This document shows positions 22,172 to 33,349 of a stretch of 64,000 nt of DNA, one piece after another. Under the pieces are notes generated by a model. It saw only the letters and a list, made by a program, of their open reading frames with translations. It had not been told where the DNA came from and did not search any database. Location of the stretch: assembly GCA_001599975.1 (NCBI GenBank), contig BCIO01000003.1, forward strand, positions 1,916,677 through 1,980,676, read 5' to 3'. Origin of the DNA: Cystobasidiopsis lactophilus (lineage: Eukaryota > Basidiomycota > Agaricostilbomycetes > Agaricostilbales > Chionosphaeraceae). Position 1 is the first letter of the stretch, and each line of letters begins with the position of its first letter. The position numbers and the translations under genes are program-made.

Positions 22172-23564
22172 TTACAATTTGGATGTTGCAATACCAATAG
22201 AGGCATCTCCGCACTCGAAGTCGTCCCACCCGGGCCCTAGGACTGGCAGTAGGCCCTTGCGACGAACGGCAGTGACTTTGACCCCAGTCTTCTTTGACTG
22301 AGGCAGAGTCAGGCTGCGGTGCTCCTGCTGGGTCCCAGCTGCCGACGGAAAGCCTTTGGGAAGCTCTAACGTGTATTCGCTGTTGGATTGCCATCTGTCA
22401 CCGAGAGCATGCGCCACCTTGAATGGTCCTTCACTTACTGGTCGCCGGGCAACAAGTTGGCGGTCTTGGTCATTTGAGGCTCCATAGGGAAAATCTTTCT
22501 AGGTCGGATCGCATTCGTTTGGTGGTTTAACAGCTTCTCTGGGGTGAGAGAGAATCAACGAGACTCCCTAGTGTCAGGGGATTACTTACTCCAGTCCATG
22601 GTTTGCAGAAGCTCCCCGATGATGTAAAATTGCCTAGGGAGCAAGTCAGACTTGTGCAAAGGTTCCAAACAGCACGCGCGTACGGTGGCATCATAAAGAT
22701 TCCCTTGTCCTCGCCGCTGTCGAGCATAGCGGTAGCATGCAGGAGCGCTTGCTCGATAGCTTCTTGAGGCGTTAGCCACTCTGCCAATACACTGTGTCTA
22801 CTGTTTAGCCTCGTCTGGGCAAATAGAGAAGGCTTTACGTCTCGGCGTCGTCTGCGGTGGCGACGGGCTCATCCTGGTCCGGGGCCACCGCGTCCTCAGG
22901 AAGCATCGAGATGAAGAAAGAGGTGTCAAAGCGCCTCTTGTTTACTCGTGGCGTAACCCATCGGCCTCTTGCAGCCAGACTCTGGGGGCACGATGTTACT
23001 TGAGACAGGCTTAAGCGCGCGAGAACGGCTCGCCTCTAGATCGGGTTTCGCCTTGTACTGCTTGAAAAGCTTGATGAACTCTCCAGCAGAATCGTGCACA
23101 CGCTTTCGCCATTCGGCACGGTCCGAAGGAGAAAGCTTCTGGGCCAGCCCTTTGGCATAGCTAGCCGGGGGCTTCAGGTTTGGACTATCAATGACCAGGT
23201 TTGCCACAGCTTACAGCACTCCACATTCTTCAAATGTCTCTCGAATAGCACAGATCTTGTGAACGCGAAGCTCGTCGTTAGCCACTCCGGGCAACAGCTC
23301 GTCCCACTCGGCGGACGAATCTGCTGCATCGACAGCGCCGCCGGGAAAGACATGCGCGCTCTTGAACGTCGAGGATTGGGAAGAGCGCTTTAGCAGCAGG
23401 AGCTCAAAGTTGAATTGGGTTCTGGAAGGCGACAAGGGCGCGAGGATCACAAGCGAAGCGGAAGGAGTCGGCGTCGAAGGCGGCATGCTGGCCAGTGAGC
23501 GTCGCTGCTGCAATTGTGCAAAGGCTCGTGGCTGGAGCTGTCCAAGGGCGCGTCTGGTACTCAT
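22172..23564 (-). CDS. Peroxisomal Nudix hydrolase, NUDT19-like (CoA diphosphatase)
   Basis: Likely hydrolyses CoA and acyl-CoA in peroxisomes. Exon 1 has MSTRRALGQLQPRAFAQLQQ, a Nudix beta-strand ASLVILAPLS, then AHVFPGGAVDAADSS and the Nudix box core IRETFEECGVL. The insertion between the GG and the REtxEExG part is characteristic of the NUDT19 branch. Downstream exons have WVTPRVNKRRFDTSFFI, WLTPQEAIEQALLHA and LPGDQ. The last exon ends VLGPGWDD...IGIATSKL, where SKL is a canonical type 1 peroxisomal targeting signal at the very C-terminus. The final intron is best read as 44 nt (GTAAGT...GACAG). Five or more exons. The presence of a PTS1 in the same frame as the family's C-terminal block is strong support. 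Confidence 0.85.
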
Positions 23565-24077
23565 ATGAACATCATGATGTGGAGCCGGCCGATTGGAAGG
23601 GAGAAAAAGCGTGCAAAGAGGGTCGCCGACGGAAGGGCGCGGGGCCCAATTTATGGACGAGGAGCTCTCGAGGACCATGAGTTGTAGGCCGTCGCGGGTG
23701 GCAAATCAGGTGATGCGAAGGGAAAAGAAAAATGGAGCAAAGGGACAAGCTCTTCGCTCTCCACTGATCGATAGACTTGTAGCCCTCTGGAGACAAGTGA
23801 TTCGAAGTTCTGGGCTCCACTACTGCACGTACTCGCGATGGCCACTGGCGAGGTCCATCGCGATTCGCGATCGCCGTCTAGTCCGAGCCTGATTTGCTGA
23901 TGATCGCCGTCGTCGTCCCGCCTCGTAGCCAATCTGAACCACAGTGGCGTTGTCTCAGAAGATTGCCTAGAGCTTTTTTGTGAAGCTCGATGCTCCGGCG
24001 TCAAATTGGATTCTTCCCGCATTTCTCTCCCTCTTCAAGCCTCTGCACATCTCCTCCTTCTCCCACCGCAATAGATC
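23565..24077. promoter_or_regulatory. Divergent promoter region
   Basis: About 510 bp between two start codons facing away from each other (NUDT19-like gene and a secreted-protein gene). C/T-rich just upstream of the plus-strand start (ctccctcttcaagcctctgc, 24026-24045). No named site was identified. Confidence 0.4.
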
Positions 24078-25116
24078 ATGCGGCTCTTCTTCTTTGTCGC
24101 CTTTGCCCTTCTTCCTTTCCTCTCTTCGTCTACCGCTTGCACTACACCTGGGCAGAACCCTTGTCAGAATGGGCTGTCCTGCACCGATGCTACCAATGGC
24201 GTTGAAGTCGTCGAGACGCTTGCCGATGGCACCAAGCGACCCTTTGGGCACAACATTACAGATCCAGACGACATTGTTGCTACCATCTATGTGCAGGACT
24301 ACAACATCTTGTCCAACTTGACTGGTGGCTGTTATTGCGTCTATCACACCCCAGACCATTGGTCAACCCGTATATTTCTCACCGCATGCCTTCACGGGGA
24401 GCCTCCATGGTGGGATGGTGCTTCCATTCGGATTGGATCAGATGGATGGGACGGCTGGTTCGACTGTTACTCGGTGCGTAGCACATCCTCGCTGCTCAAA
24501 TCGGGCAGAATGACAGCTAACGCCATGTGCGCTTGCAGCAAGATGACAAGAACCCTTATACCGTGCCAGCAGCCTTGGTGAAAGACGCATCGATCACCGA
24601 CATGAGCACGCTCACCTACTTCGAGCTCTACTGGCCAGCGCCTCAGTTCCACCTGAACAACCCGTTCCCGCAGGGCGCGGTCAGCAACCCAGACGGAATA
24701 TGCTTAGGCTACCCTGCCGATTATCAATGTACGTTTTGACCTTGTGTGCTCTGCTCTGCCGTGACTCAGCCCGACGTTCTAGATTCAAACGGAGAAGTGG
24801 GCGCCCCAATCGTCGCCGGCATCAATTGCACGTGTACAACGACCTGGACGGTTATCAACGACGGCTCGTACCATGCGTCTACGGCAACGCAATCTTGGAA
24901 CACTGTGTGTGACCAGGGCCTCAATAATTATTGGCGAGTCTTCTCTGCACGTCTTAATGTGCTCGCGCTCATCTCCAGGCATGTCACTACAGGGTGGGCG
25001 ATGGTGCAGCTCCAGTGCGGAGGGATCATCCAAGTGGCAGCACCAGTTGGTTTAGCGATGCCTGCACAAGCACGGTTGACTTGAATGCCGGCCCATTGAT
25101 TGCATACATGGCTTGA
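24078..25116 (+). CDS. Secreted protein of unknown function
   Basis: Begins with a clear signal peptide (MRLFFFVAFALLPFLSSSTA) followed by the Cys-rich CTTPGQNPCQNGLSC. Later segments read IYVQDYNILSNLTGGCYC, GWDGWFDCYS, FHLNNPFPQGAVSNPDGICL, NCTCTTTWTVINDGSYHAS and CTSTVDLNAGPLIAYMA before the stop. Several NxS/T glycosylation sites and paired cysteines indicate an extracellular, disulphide-bonded protein of about 270 residues. At least three introns are needed. I do not recognise the family. The frame of the last exon was chosen because the other two frames end in low-complexity sequence. Confidence 0.65.
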
Positions 25117-25194
25117 GGGTCCCTGTGAATATGTTCTCGTTTCTTGGTGTACCTAAGATGGACGAAATGCATGCAAGGAGGAATTTGCCGCCGT

Positions 25195-26703
25195 TCATGC
25201 CACCCGTTCATCAATCTGGTCCCGCAACTTCTCCATCTTGGCGCGATGAGATATCACCCGAGTCCCAAGAGTATCAAGACAAGCCTGGATCTGATCTCGG
25301 GTCGTCTTTGCTAGCCGCTTCCACCGCTTGTCATTGCTGGCCTGGGCGATGCGCTCGGCAAACGTCCTGCCAAGAGGCTTTGTTAAGGGTAGCTTAAACT
25401 GCAACTGTTCACCCACTTACTTGTATAGTCGATCGCTGGAAGAAGCGGGTCAGCCTGAGAAGGTGGCGAATGAAGACGATCACCCACTCTCGAGCGAACT
25501 GATAAAAAGGCAGCTCGGCACCAGCGACAGAATCCGTAACAACGTTCCATAACCCAATCATCACCAGATCGCATGTTGCATTCGAGAGATAGTCTTGAAC
25601 AGAGGCGATGGAAGCCGTTTTGTCGAGGCTTCGAAGCTCCGCAGTGGCAAAGTCTGCGATTGACTTGTAGGCAGTGGCAACCGGCAATCCTTTGAGGCCA
25701 GCTCGAAGAGCCAGTGCCACATTCTGGCTTTGAGTTTTGATCCACTGACAAAATGAAGTTAGGCCTGGATGGGCAGCAACAAGCGGAAAGAGAAGCTCTA
25801 ACTTTGTCCCCTTCGCTCATCCTGTAGCGAGCACATCATCAGCGACTGCATACAAAAACAACACGGAAAAGCAACTGACACGATCACTTGGAGATAGCTA
25901 GACACGAGGTTTGTATCGTTCGTCGCCAAACTGTGGTTAATGGCAAGTTTCAAGTTGACCCGAACTCCGCGAAGGAGCGCTTTGGTCTCCTTAGACGGCT
26001 CTTCGTCACTTGGCAAGTTGTTCACGAATCTCGACAGCGCGCCGGTGATCAAGATGGCAATGTCGTGATGCGATTTGCCGATGCGGATGGCCTGACAAAG
26101 GTTCAGCTGGCCAGATTAGAGAAATATTGCGGTACACACGTGGAGCAAAGGGGTGATGCTGGCCTGTGAGGACACCAGCAGCCCAAAGGCCGAATCTCGA
26201 GCCTCGAATATCAACCCCAAGTCCTTCTTTTCAATCGCACGCAGCAGCTCCCAGTGCTGCAGTGTCCTCTTGGTGGAAACTGCAAGGCCACAACTGTGAG
26301 CAGAAGCCTCGCGCGAAAGAGGAGGGGACACCTCACTGCCACCTGACAGCACGCCGGCCCCTTTGACCCCAGGATTGGAGATTGAGAACGTCCGCCGCTT
26401 GCCGGGTCTCTGAGTCCCTTCTGAAAGGTCTGAAGCTTCAGATTCGGACCGCTTCCGGGACCCTTGCTCGGGGAGCGGATTGACTGGACGAGGTAGCGGG
26501 GAGGCCAACGCCCGTTGGATGGAGGCAGTGGTGATGGCATCAGTCTTGGCACTGCGTTCTATCACGGCTAAGGGCGGAAGGCGAGAGATCAAACAGGAGT
26601 GTCGTGGCTGCATGGACCTGGCCATGGGCTTTGAAGATGGGCCCGCCTCTGCTTCTGGTGGGCTGAGGCTTTGGAGCATCCATGTGTAGTTCAATCCGAC
26701 CAT
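25195..26703 (-). CDS. Conserved fungal helical protein, unknown function
   Basis: A predicted protein of roughly 420-450 residues in four or more exons. The first ~110 residues are low-complexity and Ser/Pro/Arg-rich (RSMQPRHSCLIS, RKRSESEASDLSEG). The conserved part starts at LQHWELLRAIEKKDLGLIFE and continues through helices such as AIRIGKSHHDIAILITGALS, ETKALLRGVRVNLKLAINHS and NLVSSYLQV. Then come VQDYLSNATCDLVMIGLWNV and a basic, coiled-coil-like end (TRDQIQACLDTLGTRVISHR). The helical pairs vaguely resemble ankyrin-type repeats, but no repeat consensus is met. The pattern recalls an uncharacterised family of fungal proteins. The N-terminal ATG may not be the true start. Confidence 0.6.
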
Positions 26704-27058
26704 TGTACCAGTATCTGACCCTGTTAAGCCTCGGGAGGCAAGCTCTAAGGACCAGCTACAGTGCGGTCTGGCAAAATCGAGGTGGCGGCTGTGGAAGGGG
26801 AAGTGACGCCGAACACCCCGCCCTTTTCGGTTCGCGTCCGCTTAGCGGTCCCTGATGGTAGCTCTGAAAATGTACTCTGCTAAATCTTTGGTTTTCAAAC
26901 GTGAAGAGTTCCGTGTGATCGCTGCCCGTCAATAGCATACGACGCCGACTTCTCATGGCTACATGAACTCTATCTTATGTCTACCGCAATCCCTGTCTCT
27001 TGTCACCATATAGATGGATCACAGTGAACAGTGAGGGAACTCGTAAGCGAATGTCGTT
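26704..27058. other. Intergenic
   Basis: About 355 bp separating two minus-strand genes. No gene or notable element seen. Confidence 0.4.
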
Positions 27059-27767
27059 TCAGAGCTTCGATTTGCGATGCGGCGCATTGGTGTTGGCTCG
27101 AGCATCGGTCGCAACGACAATCAGCTGGCCGTCTCGCTTCCGAACGATCTTCACTTCCACTATGGCAGATTGTCTGCCCTGCTTGAGTGTTGTACAGGTG
27201 ATGCTATCGGCTCGCGTCCATGAGCAGATGTCGTGCTGAGCGAGAGCGAAGGACATCTCACTCTAAAATGTCGTTAAGAAAGACGGGAGCCAGATAGCGA
27301 ATCTCAAGAGAAGTGCTGACCCCCCTGTCGAGAAATATCAGCCGCGTTTGTGCTGAAAAGTACTGCGAATGTCGTACGTGTTCTCGAAGGAAAACGGTGT
27401 CGAGAAGATGCTAACGGTCAAGCCTGAGCAGCACTCGAGTAATGTCGCTATGCAGCCTGATTCCGTGAGAAAAGTCAACGACAAGATCACTGGGGTGGTA
27501 TCTTGAGAAGTCCGAACCTCCATGGATAAATGTGCCCATGTTGCGCCACTCCTTTTGATCCATTTTGAGCTCAAGAACCATAACAGCCCGTGAGGTGGCG
27601 TGAGGGATGAACCTCTCGTCGACAAATGAGCCATCGTCGATTTCCAAGTCAATCAAGCGCAAGTTTTGGGCCAGGGCGGCGTCCCATCCTTTAAATGCTT
27701 TAGCTTGCGAGACGGTGCTTATTATCCGAGACGCAATACGCTGGACAGAGGGGTTGGGGAGCCGCAT
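27059..27767 (-). CDS. Hotdog-fold acyl-CoA thioesterase, PTS1 SKL (copy A)
   Basis: Small thioesterase of the PaaI/THEM2-like hotdog superfamily, expected to hydrolyse acyl-CoA. Exon 1 ends in the active-site motif MGTFIHGG. After an intron the frame continues CIATLLECCSGLTVS, so a Glu stands where THEM2-type enzymes have Asp. Another exon has GVSTSLEIRYLAPVFLNDIL, the standard second strand pair. The last exon has SAIVEVKIVRKRDGQLIVVA, the final two strands, and ends ANTNAPHRKSKL. The SKL ending is a canonical peroxisomal targeting signal. Copy B upstream shares HGGCI-TL--CC and the ANTNAPH / ASTNAPH ending, so the pair arose by tandem duplication. Start ATG at MRLPNPSVQR; an earlier exon cannot be excluded. 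Confidence 0.82.
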
Positions 27768-28196
27768 CGTCGTTGGTCGAAGAGAAACGGGGGCTCCTAT
27801 ACGCCCGTGTACGCAAGAAAGCTACGCGCCGACAAAGGTCAGAACCCACCCTCTTTTGAGTAGCAGCATGTCCCTACTACTGCCTTCAATTGAAAATCGA
27901 CATCCATTCACGTAAAGTGCGTACAGTAGCAGATCGGGGAGCTCCGAGTGCTGAAGTGTCCATTCAGGGGACACCTTGGGATTCAGGTCTGCATTCTCCT
28001 TAGGCCGAGAATCAGTCTACATGAGAGACAGACGGAGATCCAGGAAAGCATAAGGAAACACAGAACATCGAAAAACGAAGACGCCAACTCGCAAAAACTC
28101 ATAGGCAAATTTGACGAAAAAGGAGGCGAACGCAAGTCTGGGAGTGAACATTCCTGGACCGGTCTGTTTCATGGCGCATTCATAGCCCAGGACTGA
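27768..28196. other. Intergenic between thioesterase copies
   Basis: About 430 bp with no recognisable gene; the promoter of copy A should lie here. Confidence 0.4.
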
Positions 28197-28932
28197 CTAC
28201 AACCGTGCTTTATTGTGTGGAGCGTTGGTGCTGGCTTTGGCGTGGATGCCGAACGCAATGAGCCGTTGATCCGCGTGACGGACCACTTTCGCCTCCACCA
28301 CTACCGTATTATCATCTTGTTTGAGAATGGTGGAGGTGATGCTGAGCGGGCACATCTTAGGTCGTTTGCAAACTGGAGGAAGGCCACGGGCCATAGGCTC
28401 TCGAAAGCATCTTACATGAGTCGGTCCTTCAAGAAGGCGGGGCGAACGAAATGAATGCTCAGTGATGTGCTTGCTCCCCTGAGACAGAGGAAAGTGAGAT
28501 CGTTTTAGGAAAGGTGGATGGGCGCTCAGGCTCACATGTTCCGCCAAGCAGGTGAGTCTGGCGTTGCTAGGGCGCTCACAGCCAGCGAAGTGCAGCAGTC
28601 AATCAGTGTCAATATACAGCCTGTATCGAAGGAATTCAGACTGGCATAACGTTGCTAATGAAGGAGGGCTTCTCACCGCCATGAACGAATCGGACGTGAT
28701 TGAGCATGAGGGCTTCCACTTCGATTGAGCACACTAGCTTGGCCTTGGAAGATTGAGAACGAGGCAGCAGGCTGGCGGAGGTAGAAGATGCGTGGTTGAT
28801 TTCGATGCTAACCAAAGCGAGACCTCGAACAAGCGCCGAATCCCAACCGTCGTTCTCTTTCACCTGGCGAAGGATCGCATCTAGACGCAGGGCCACATTT
28901 TGAGCGTTTGTGGACGGGTCGAGCAAGGACAT
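28197..28932 (-). CDS. Hotdog-fold acyl-CoA thioesterase, PTS1 ARL (copy B)
   Basis: Tandem paralogue of copy A. Exon 1 starts MSLLDPSTNAQNVALRLDAI and ends HVRFVHGG at a GTGAGA donor. Exon 2 reads CILTLIDCCTSLAVSALATP with the Asp expected of THEM2-type hotdog thioesterases. Exon 3 has SKHITEHSFRSPRLLEG, a degraded form of the usual GVST strand. The last exon has NTVVVEAKVVRHADQRLIAF and ends HAKASTNAPHNKARL. ARL fits the PTS1 consensus (small residue, basic, Leu), so the enzyme is probably peroxisomal. It is divergent from the HAD phosphatase gene. Further upstream the frame stays open for more than 80 codons, but the sequence there looks random. Confidence 0.82.
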
Positions 28933-29343
28933 CGCTGCGCAAGGACAAGCCTTGCTTTTCTCAGGCGCATGGGCAATTAAGAGCGGATTCCACACGTAAG
29001 AGCAGAAGGTTTGCCGCCCTAGAACGATTTGACGACGAGAGGTCGATCTGGAGTCAATTTGATCAGAGGGCAAACCGGCTGACCAGCGAGCAGAGTACAG
29101 TGCAGAGCCGCCAGATTCCCGATTCACATCTCGTTCACATTGGAGCAAAGGACAGGGCTTTCGAAGCGCCGCAGCAGTCGCGTGCATCGCAATGCAGCTA
29201 GCGTCGCTGGGTTAGATTGATAAGAACCAGCGAGATGATGCCAAAAGAAAGCAATGGCCAACAGAAAGCAACCCGAGAGAAAACATGCATCTCAGACCTC
29301 GACCACCACCACCCAGCAGGCCTGTAGCAGGTAGGAGTCGAAA
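28933..29343. promoter_or_regulatory. Divergent promoter region
   Basis: About 410 bp between thioesterase copy B (-) and the HAD phosphatase (+). The pseudo-open frame continuing upstream of copy B lies here and is not thought to be coding. Confidence 0.35.
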
Positions 29344-30377
29344 ATGATCAAAGCGTTGCTGCTCGACTTGAGCGGTACATTGCACATCGGCTCCACGCCA
29401 ACAAGGGACGCGGCCAAAGCCCTGCGCCGCCTGCGAGATGCGCAAATCCCACTTCGGTTTTGCTCCAACACTACCAAAGAATCCCGTTCGTGCATGTGCA
29501 TTGGATAGGTTCGACGATCGCTGAGAGAGCATATAAAGGGGCGGCGTTGTTGAAGCGCTTGAACGAGATGGACTTTGAAGTTCGGGCCGACGACCTCTTC
29601 ACAAGTTTGAGCGCGGCGCGGTCATTAGTGGGCGCCAAGAAGTTGAAGTACGGCTGATATCTCGATCAGAATGTTATAGCGAGTCAAAGGCTGACCTTAT
29701 ACGCACCTGGAAAGCCCGCTGTTGTTGCTTTCTGATTCGGCGCTGGACGAATTTGCAGATCTGCCCGCATCGGACCGGCCATACGACAGCGTTGTGTAGA
29801 TAGCAATCCACTCTTCGCTTGCTGCTGGACGCGCTGACGCTTTGAGAACCAGGGTCGGATTGGCGCCAAGTCGGCTTTCGTATGCCCACATGAACGAGGC
29901 TTTCCAAGTTCTGTCAGAGAAATCGGACCCGCCACCGGCATTAATAGCAACTCACAAAGCGTCATTTTATCGATCAGACGACGGAAAGCTGTCACTTGGT
30001 CCAGGTCGGCCCTCTCTGTCCTGGCAGCCTTCCGGACCCTGTCTGATTCCTCTCTCTTTGGCACGCATTGAACAGGCCCGTTCGTGCTAGCTCTAGAGTC
30101 TGCCGCCAAGGTACAGGCGACGGTGTGTGGCAAGCCCTCGGAAGCCTTTGTGCGGATCTGTCTGGACAGCTTGGGCTCGGACGTGGACGTGAACGAGGTC
30201 GCCATGGTAGGCGACGACATCAATAATGACTTGGGCGGCGACGTGGCAAAACTGGGTTTGAAGAGGTTGTTGGTGAAGACAGGCAAGTTTCGAGAGGGCG
30301 ACGAGCAGGCGGCCGGGTTCGACGGCGTGTTTGAGGACTTTGCCTCCTTGGTGGACCATCTATTGGCTCATCGATAG
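29344..30377 (+). CDS. HAD-superfamily phosphatase, HDHD2/LHPP-like
   Basis: Haloacid-dehalogenase type hydrolase with a C2 cap. Motif I is ALLLDLSGTLHIGST: the nucleophile Asp is present, and Ser replaces the second Asp, as in LHPP (DISG) and comparably to HDHD2 (DLNG). RFCSNTTKESRS is motif II (NTT). Further exons have LSYAHMNEAFQVL and LIATHKASFYRSDDGKLSLG, the typical cap region. The last exon has VQATVCGKPSEAFV (motif III Lys) and EVAMVGDDINNDLGG (motif IV). It ends VDHLLAHR. The substrate is uncertain (small phosphate esters or phosphoramidates in relatives). At least five short introns; the start ATG is directly before motif I, as in the family. Convergent with the dynein light chain gene. 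Confidence 0.85.
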
Positions 30378-30475
30378 ATCTGGATAGCATACTAGAGTGT
30401 TAAGGATGGCTGTTATTGAACCACAATGGAGGGACACGCACAACAGCCATTAAAGACACGATTAGAGCGCTATCT

Positions 30476-31019
30476 TCAATAGGCCACTCTACATGCAATG
30501 GCAGTGGCAGTGGCGACGATCTTGTCGTTGGTGTAGACTGCCTGAGAGATGCTGTCCGATGCGCTGTCCCTGTCCCGCGGCCAGGTCAGCTTAGCTCGGA
30601 GAGCCTAGAGTGGGAGGAGATCAACTGAATGCGTACCAGTGTGTGCAGGCAACCCCAAGTCCTTCTGAGCCCGCCACTTGAATGGACACCGTAACACAAT
30701 ACTTGTATCCAACTGGGGCCAGAGCCACCATAGCGCCCTTGATCAGCCCTCCGACCAAGTTGGCCATCTCCTTGCTTCCGGCTTTTGAGTAGGAAGCGTT
30801 CGCTAGATGGGACTTTAAGATGGCCTGCATGTCGAGTTGAGAAGGGTCAAACCTGGTTGGAGCAAGAACCAGCACAAGAAGTCAGCCCAATCGCAAGGAA
30901 TGGCCTCGATAAACAAGGATGGCGCACGGCACGATTCGAGAGGAGCGGGAGAACGAGGCCTCGCTGGACCCTGGGCTCAAAGTGTCGGGCTTGCTAGGCA
31001 CAGGCGTCCTGTTGAGCAT
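30476..31019 (-). CDS. Dynein light chain, Tctex type
   Basis: Small dynein-associated light chain that binds the intermediate chain and cargo. The central exon reads FDPSQLDMQAILKSHLANAS, then KEMANLVGGLIKGAMVALAP, then YKYCVTVSIQVAGSEGLGVA and CTH. This is the Tctex1 pattern of an N-terminal helix pair followed by YKYxVT and a strand. A last exon (TWPRDRDSASDSISQAVYTN, then DKIVATATAIAC) corresponds to the usual Cys-Trp-Asp strand and terminal strand. The first exon is proposed as MLNRTPVPSKPDTLSPGSSE; its borders and the start are weak. The total of about 125 residues fits the family. Stops of this gene and the HAD phosphatase are 98 bp apart. Confidence 0.75.
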
Positions 31020-31120
31020 ATCTTGTGGGCTCTGCGGTGGCGGAGGGAGGGAGGGAACTCGATACATTGTTTCGTGGTGGTGAATCTGGGACAAGACTAT
31101 TCTATACAAGTGGGCTCGCG

Positions 31121-33130
31121 CTAGCGGCTGATGACCGCTTCGAGCTGGGAAGGAGTGCGCTGTTCCTCCTCGCCGATACTGGAGATGCGGACGGAGAAGC
31201 GGTGATGCTGCTGCTTGTCCATGCTGTCTGTGCTCGACTGAGACGCAACCCTCGGCACGCCCAATGGGCCGCCCTCCGAGCAGCTCGGTCCCTCGGGCAG
31301 GTCCTCGAGCGGGTCGTAGATGAGCAGTGTGCCAGGCGTGGGCAGGGGGCGGCAGGGCGAGCAGCTGATTTTTGTGTGCGCCATTTGGCGGACATCCGCC
31401 AGGTCGTTGGTGGTGAGAAAGAGCATGACCGCCACGATGCTCACGTCCAACGGCGTCTCGGCGTGCGTTTTGAGGCCGATGCGGCGGTTCAGGAATGGTG
31501 GAAGGATGAGGTGGATGTCAGAGAACGAGGGATGGGTAGTGCCCGCTGTGTTCCTCGTTCGTCACACCAACGCATAGCGGAAGGATAAAAAAAGGACGCA
31601 CTGATGCTGAGGATGCAAGAGTCGGAAATAGTGGATGTCATCTTGGCCAGTCTCTTGTAGTCCGGCGAGAGCGTGAACTCCTCGCTGTTGATCACCAGCA
31701 CGCTCTGGTTGATTTGGCCGGTCCATGGCTCGAGTCCTGCGTCTCAGAGAATAAATACTGTGAGAGCCAGGCAAAATAAGAGGTCCCCTTACGTTGGACG
31801 GCTGGGTCGAAGGCAGTCACTGAGGCGAACTTGAACCTTTCGTCGGCTGCGGCAGCAATGGCGAGCGTGCCGCCAAACGAATGGCCGCACATGTGGATCT
31901 GGTTGAAATCCATGACTTCGGTGTACTTCAATGCGCGGCGATTGGCAGGTCGGCGAATCCAGTGTGGCCTCTCGCCGTGAGCGCCTTTGTGAAGGATGTC
32001 GAGGAGCTGGTAAGTTTCTTCCAGCCGCAGTTTCAGTTGCTCCTTTCGAAGGGTCGTGTCGTCTAAAGGCTGCTCTTCTAGATCGGGCCACCTAATGGAC
32101 GCCTCTGAGCAAGGTTCAGGCCTGGCGCAAATTAGGCACGTACGACAACTCTTTCCAGTCGAGCCAGTCGACAGACTTGGTCTTGCCATCTTCCAGCTGC
32201 ACCGTGCTCGCGGGTCCAGATCCTGTGCGACAATTTTGAGGCGCTGCACGGCTAATTTTGGAAGTCAGCTCACCGTCTCGGTGTTCGATCGCAATGACCA
32301 TGTAGCCTCTCGAAGCCATCTCGCCGCAGAACGCTGAGTACATTAAGCGCGAGCAGCCAACACCATGGCTGAAGATCATGATCGGCCATTTGCCTTCGTC
32401 GCCGACCGGCTTTAGCAGTGGGCCGTCGCGCTCTGCTGGGAAAGTGGTGCCAAAGATTGCTGCCGCTGCCAGAGGATCTGAGAGAATGGATTGAGAAAGT
32501 TGGGATGGCAATGGGTCAAAGAGGTCACGAACAGGCCATCCACCGGTAGAAGACATTGATGCGCCGGGCCATCCGCAAGAAGCCATCCACCGTCTGAGAG
32601 AGGTTTGGAAACCAGATGGAGTTCTTTTGCTTCTTGCTGGCCGGCGTTTCAGAGGGGTAGAAGACGGAGAACAAGACAGTGTCGAGAGCGATGCCGCCCT
32701 CGCGGTCCGGCCAACGCTTGTGCTTGAAAGAGCCAAAGCGCGAATGTGGGACTTTGATCTCAATATCGCAGCATCCCACTCGGTGAGGCTGTAAGGACTT
32801 TGAGCGTGGTTCGGCACGAAAGCTGGGCCAGCGAACTTACTCCGGAATCTGCAACAAAGGGAGTTCAGCTTCGAATACTACAACCTGAGAACGCCGCAAA
32901 GAGCCAAGCCTACATTTTGGCAAAGCACGGCTCCAGAGAGCGCCCATCCAGCCCGCTCTCTTGTTGGCCACCACCCTGTCGCCATGCCCCAAGAGAGCGC
33001 TCGCCTGACCTTTGATGTCCTGCAGAAGCTGCTTGTTGCGGTCTAGGGCGTCGTTCAAAGAGACCTGAGAGCCATTGGCAGAGTTGTTGGCGTAGGGCGG
33101 CGCATCAGCAATGAGGCTATTGGGCGGCAT
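31121..33130 (-). CDS. Platelet-activating-factor acetylhydrolase-like esterase
   Basis: Serine esterase of the alpha/beta-hydrolase fold, PAF-AH II / plasma PAF-AH type, cleaving short or oxidised acyl chains from phospholipids. Segments in order: an N-terminal leader with NDALDRNKQLLQDIKGQ; GCCDIEIKVPHSR; IALDTVLFSVFYPSE; the oxyanion-side motif WPIMIFSHGVGCSRLMYSAF; MVIAIEHRDG; a helical insert; the nucleophile elbow MCGHSFGGTLAIAAA (Ser); TAFDPAVQ with the likely Asp; and SVLVINSEEF. The last exon ends QLEAVISR. The catalytic His is probably in one of the later small exons. Many short introns. The most upstream methionine-like start in the frame is TTG, so the first in-frame ATG (33130) is given. 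Confidence 0.8.
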
Positions 33131-33349
33131 TTGGGGAGGCTGGAATTCGATGAGGCCGCACGACGCGGGCGCTGTGGCTACGGGGGACGGTTGGGATTTA
33201 CAGACGGACGAAGGCAAACAGAGTCAAGGGTATATAAAGCTGGCCGCAAGTGCTGAAGGCAAGGAGAGCGCCGCCGTCGAGGTACAACAAGCTTGTCCGC
33301 CGACGACATCTTCCCGCCGATCCCTACCTACCTCGCACGCGGCCCCAAT

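Noticed and set aside
22397-22417. 21-nt intron in the NUDT19-like gene
   Set aside because: Too short for normal splicing. The 44-nt alternative with the same donor keeps the same downstream frame.
28933-29187. Extended N-terminus for thioesterase copy B
   Set aside because: The frame stays open but the sequence is unrelated to hotdog proteins; the ATG at 28932 gives the normal size.
33111-33217. Upstream start for the PAF-AH-like gene at 33217
   Set aside because: The codon there is TTG. The first in-frame ATG is at 33130.
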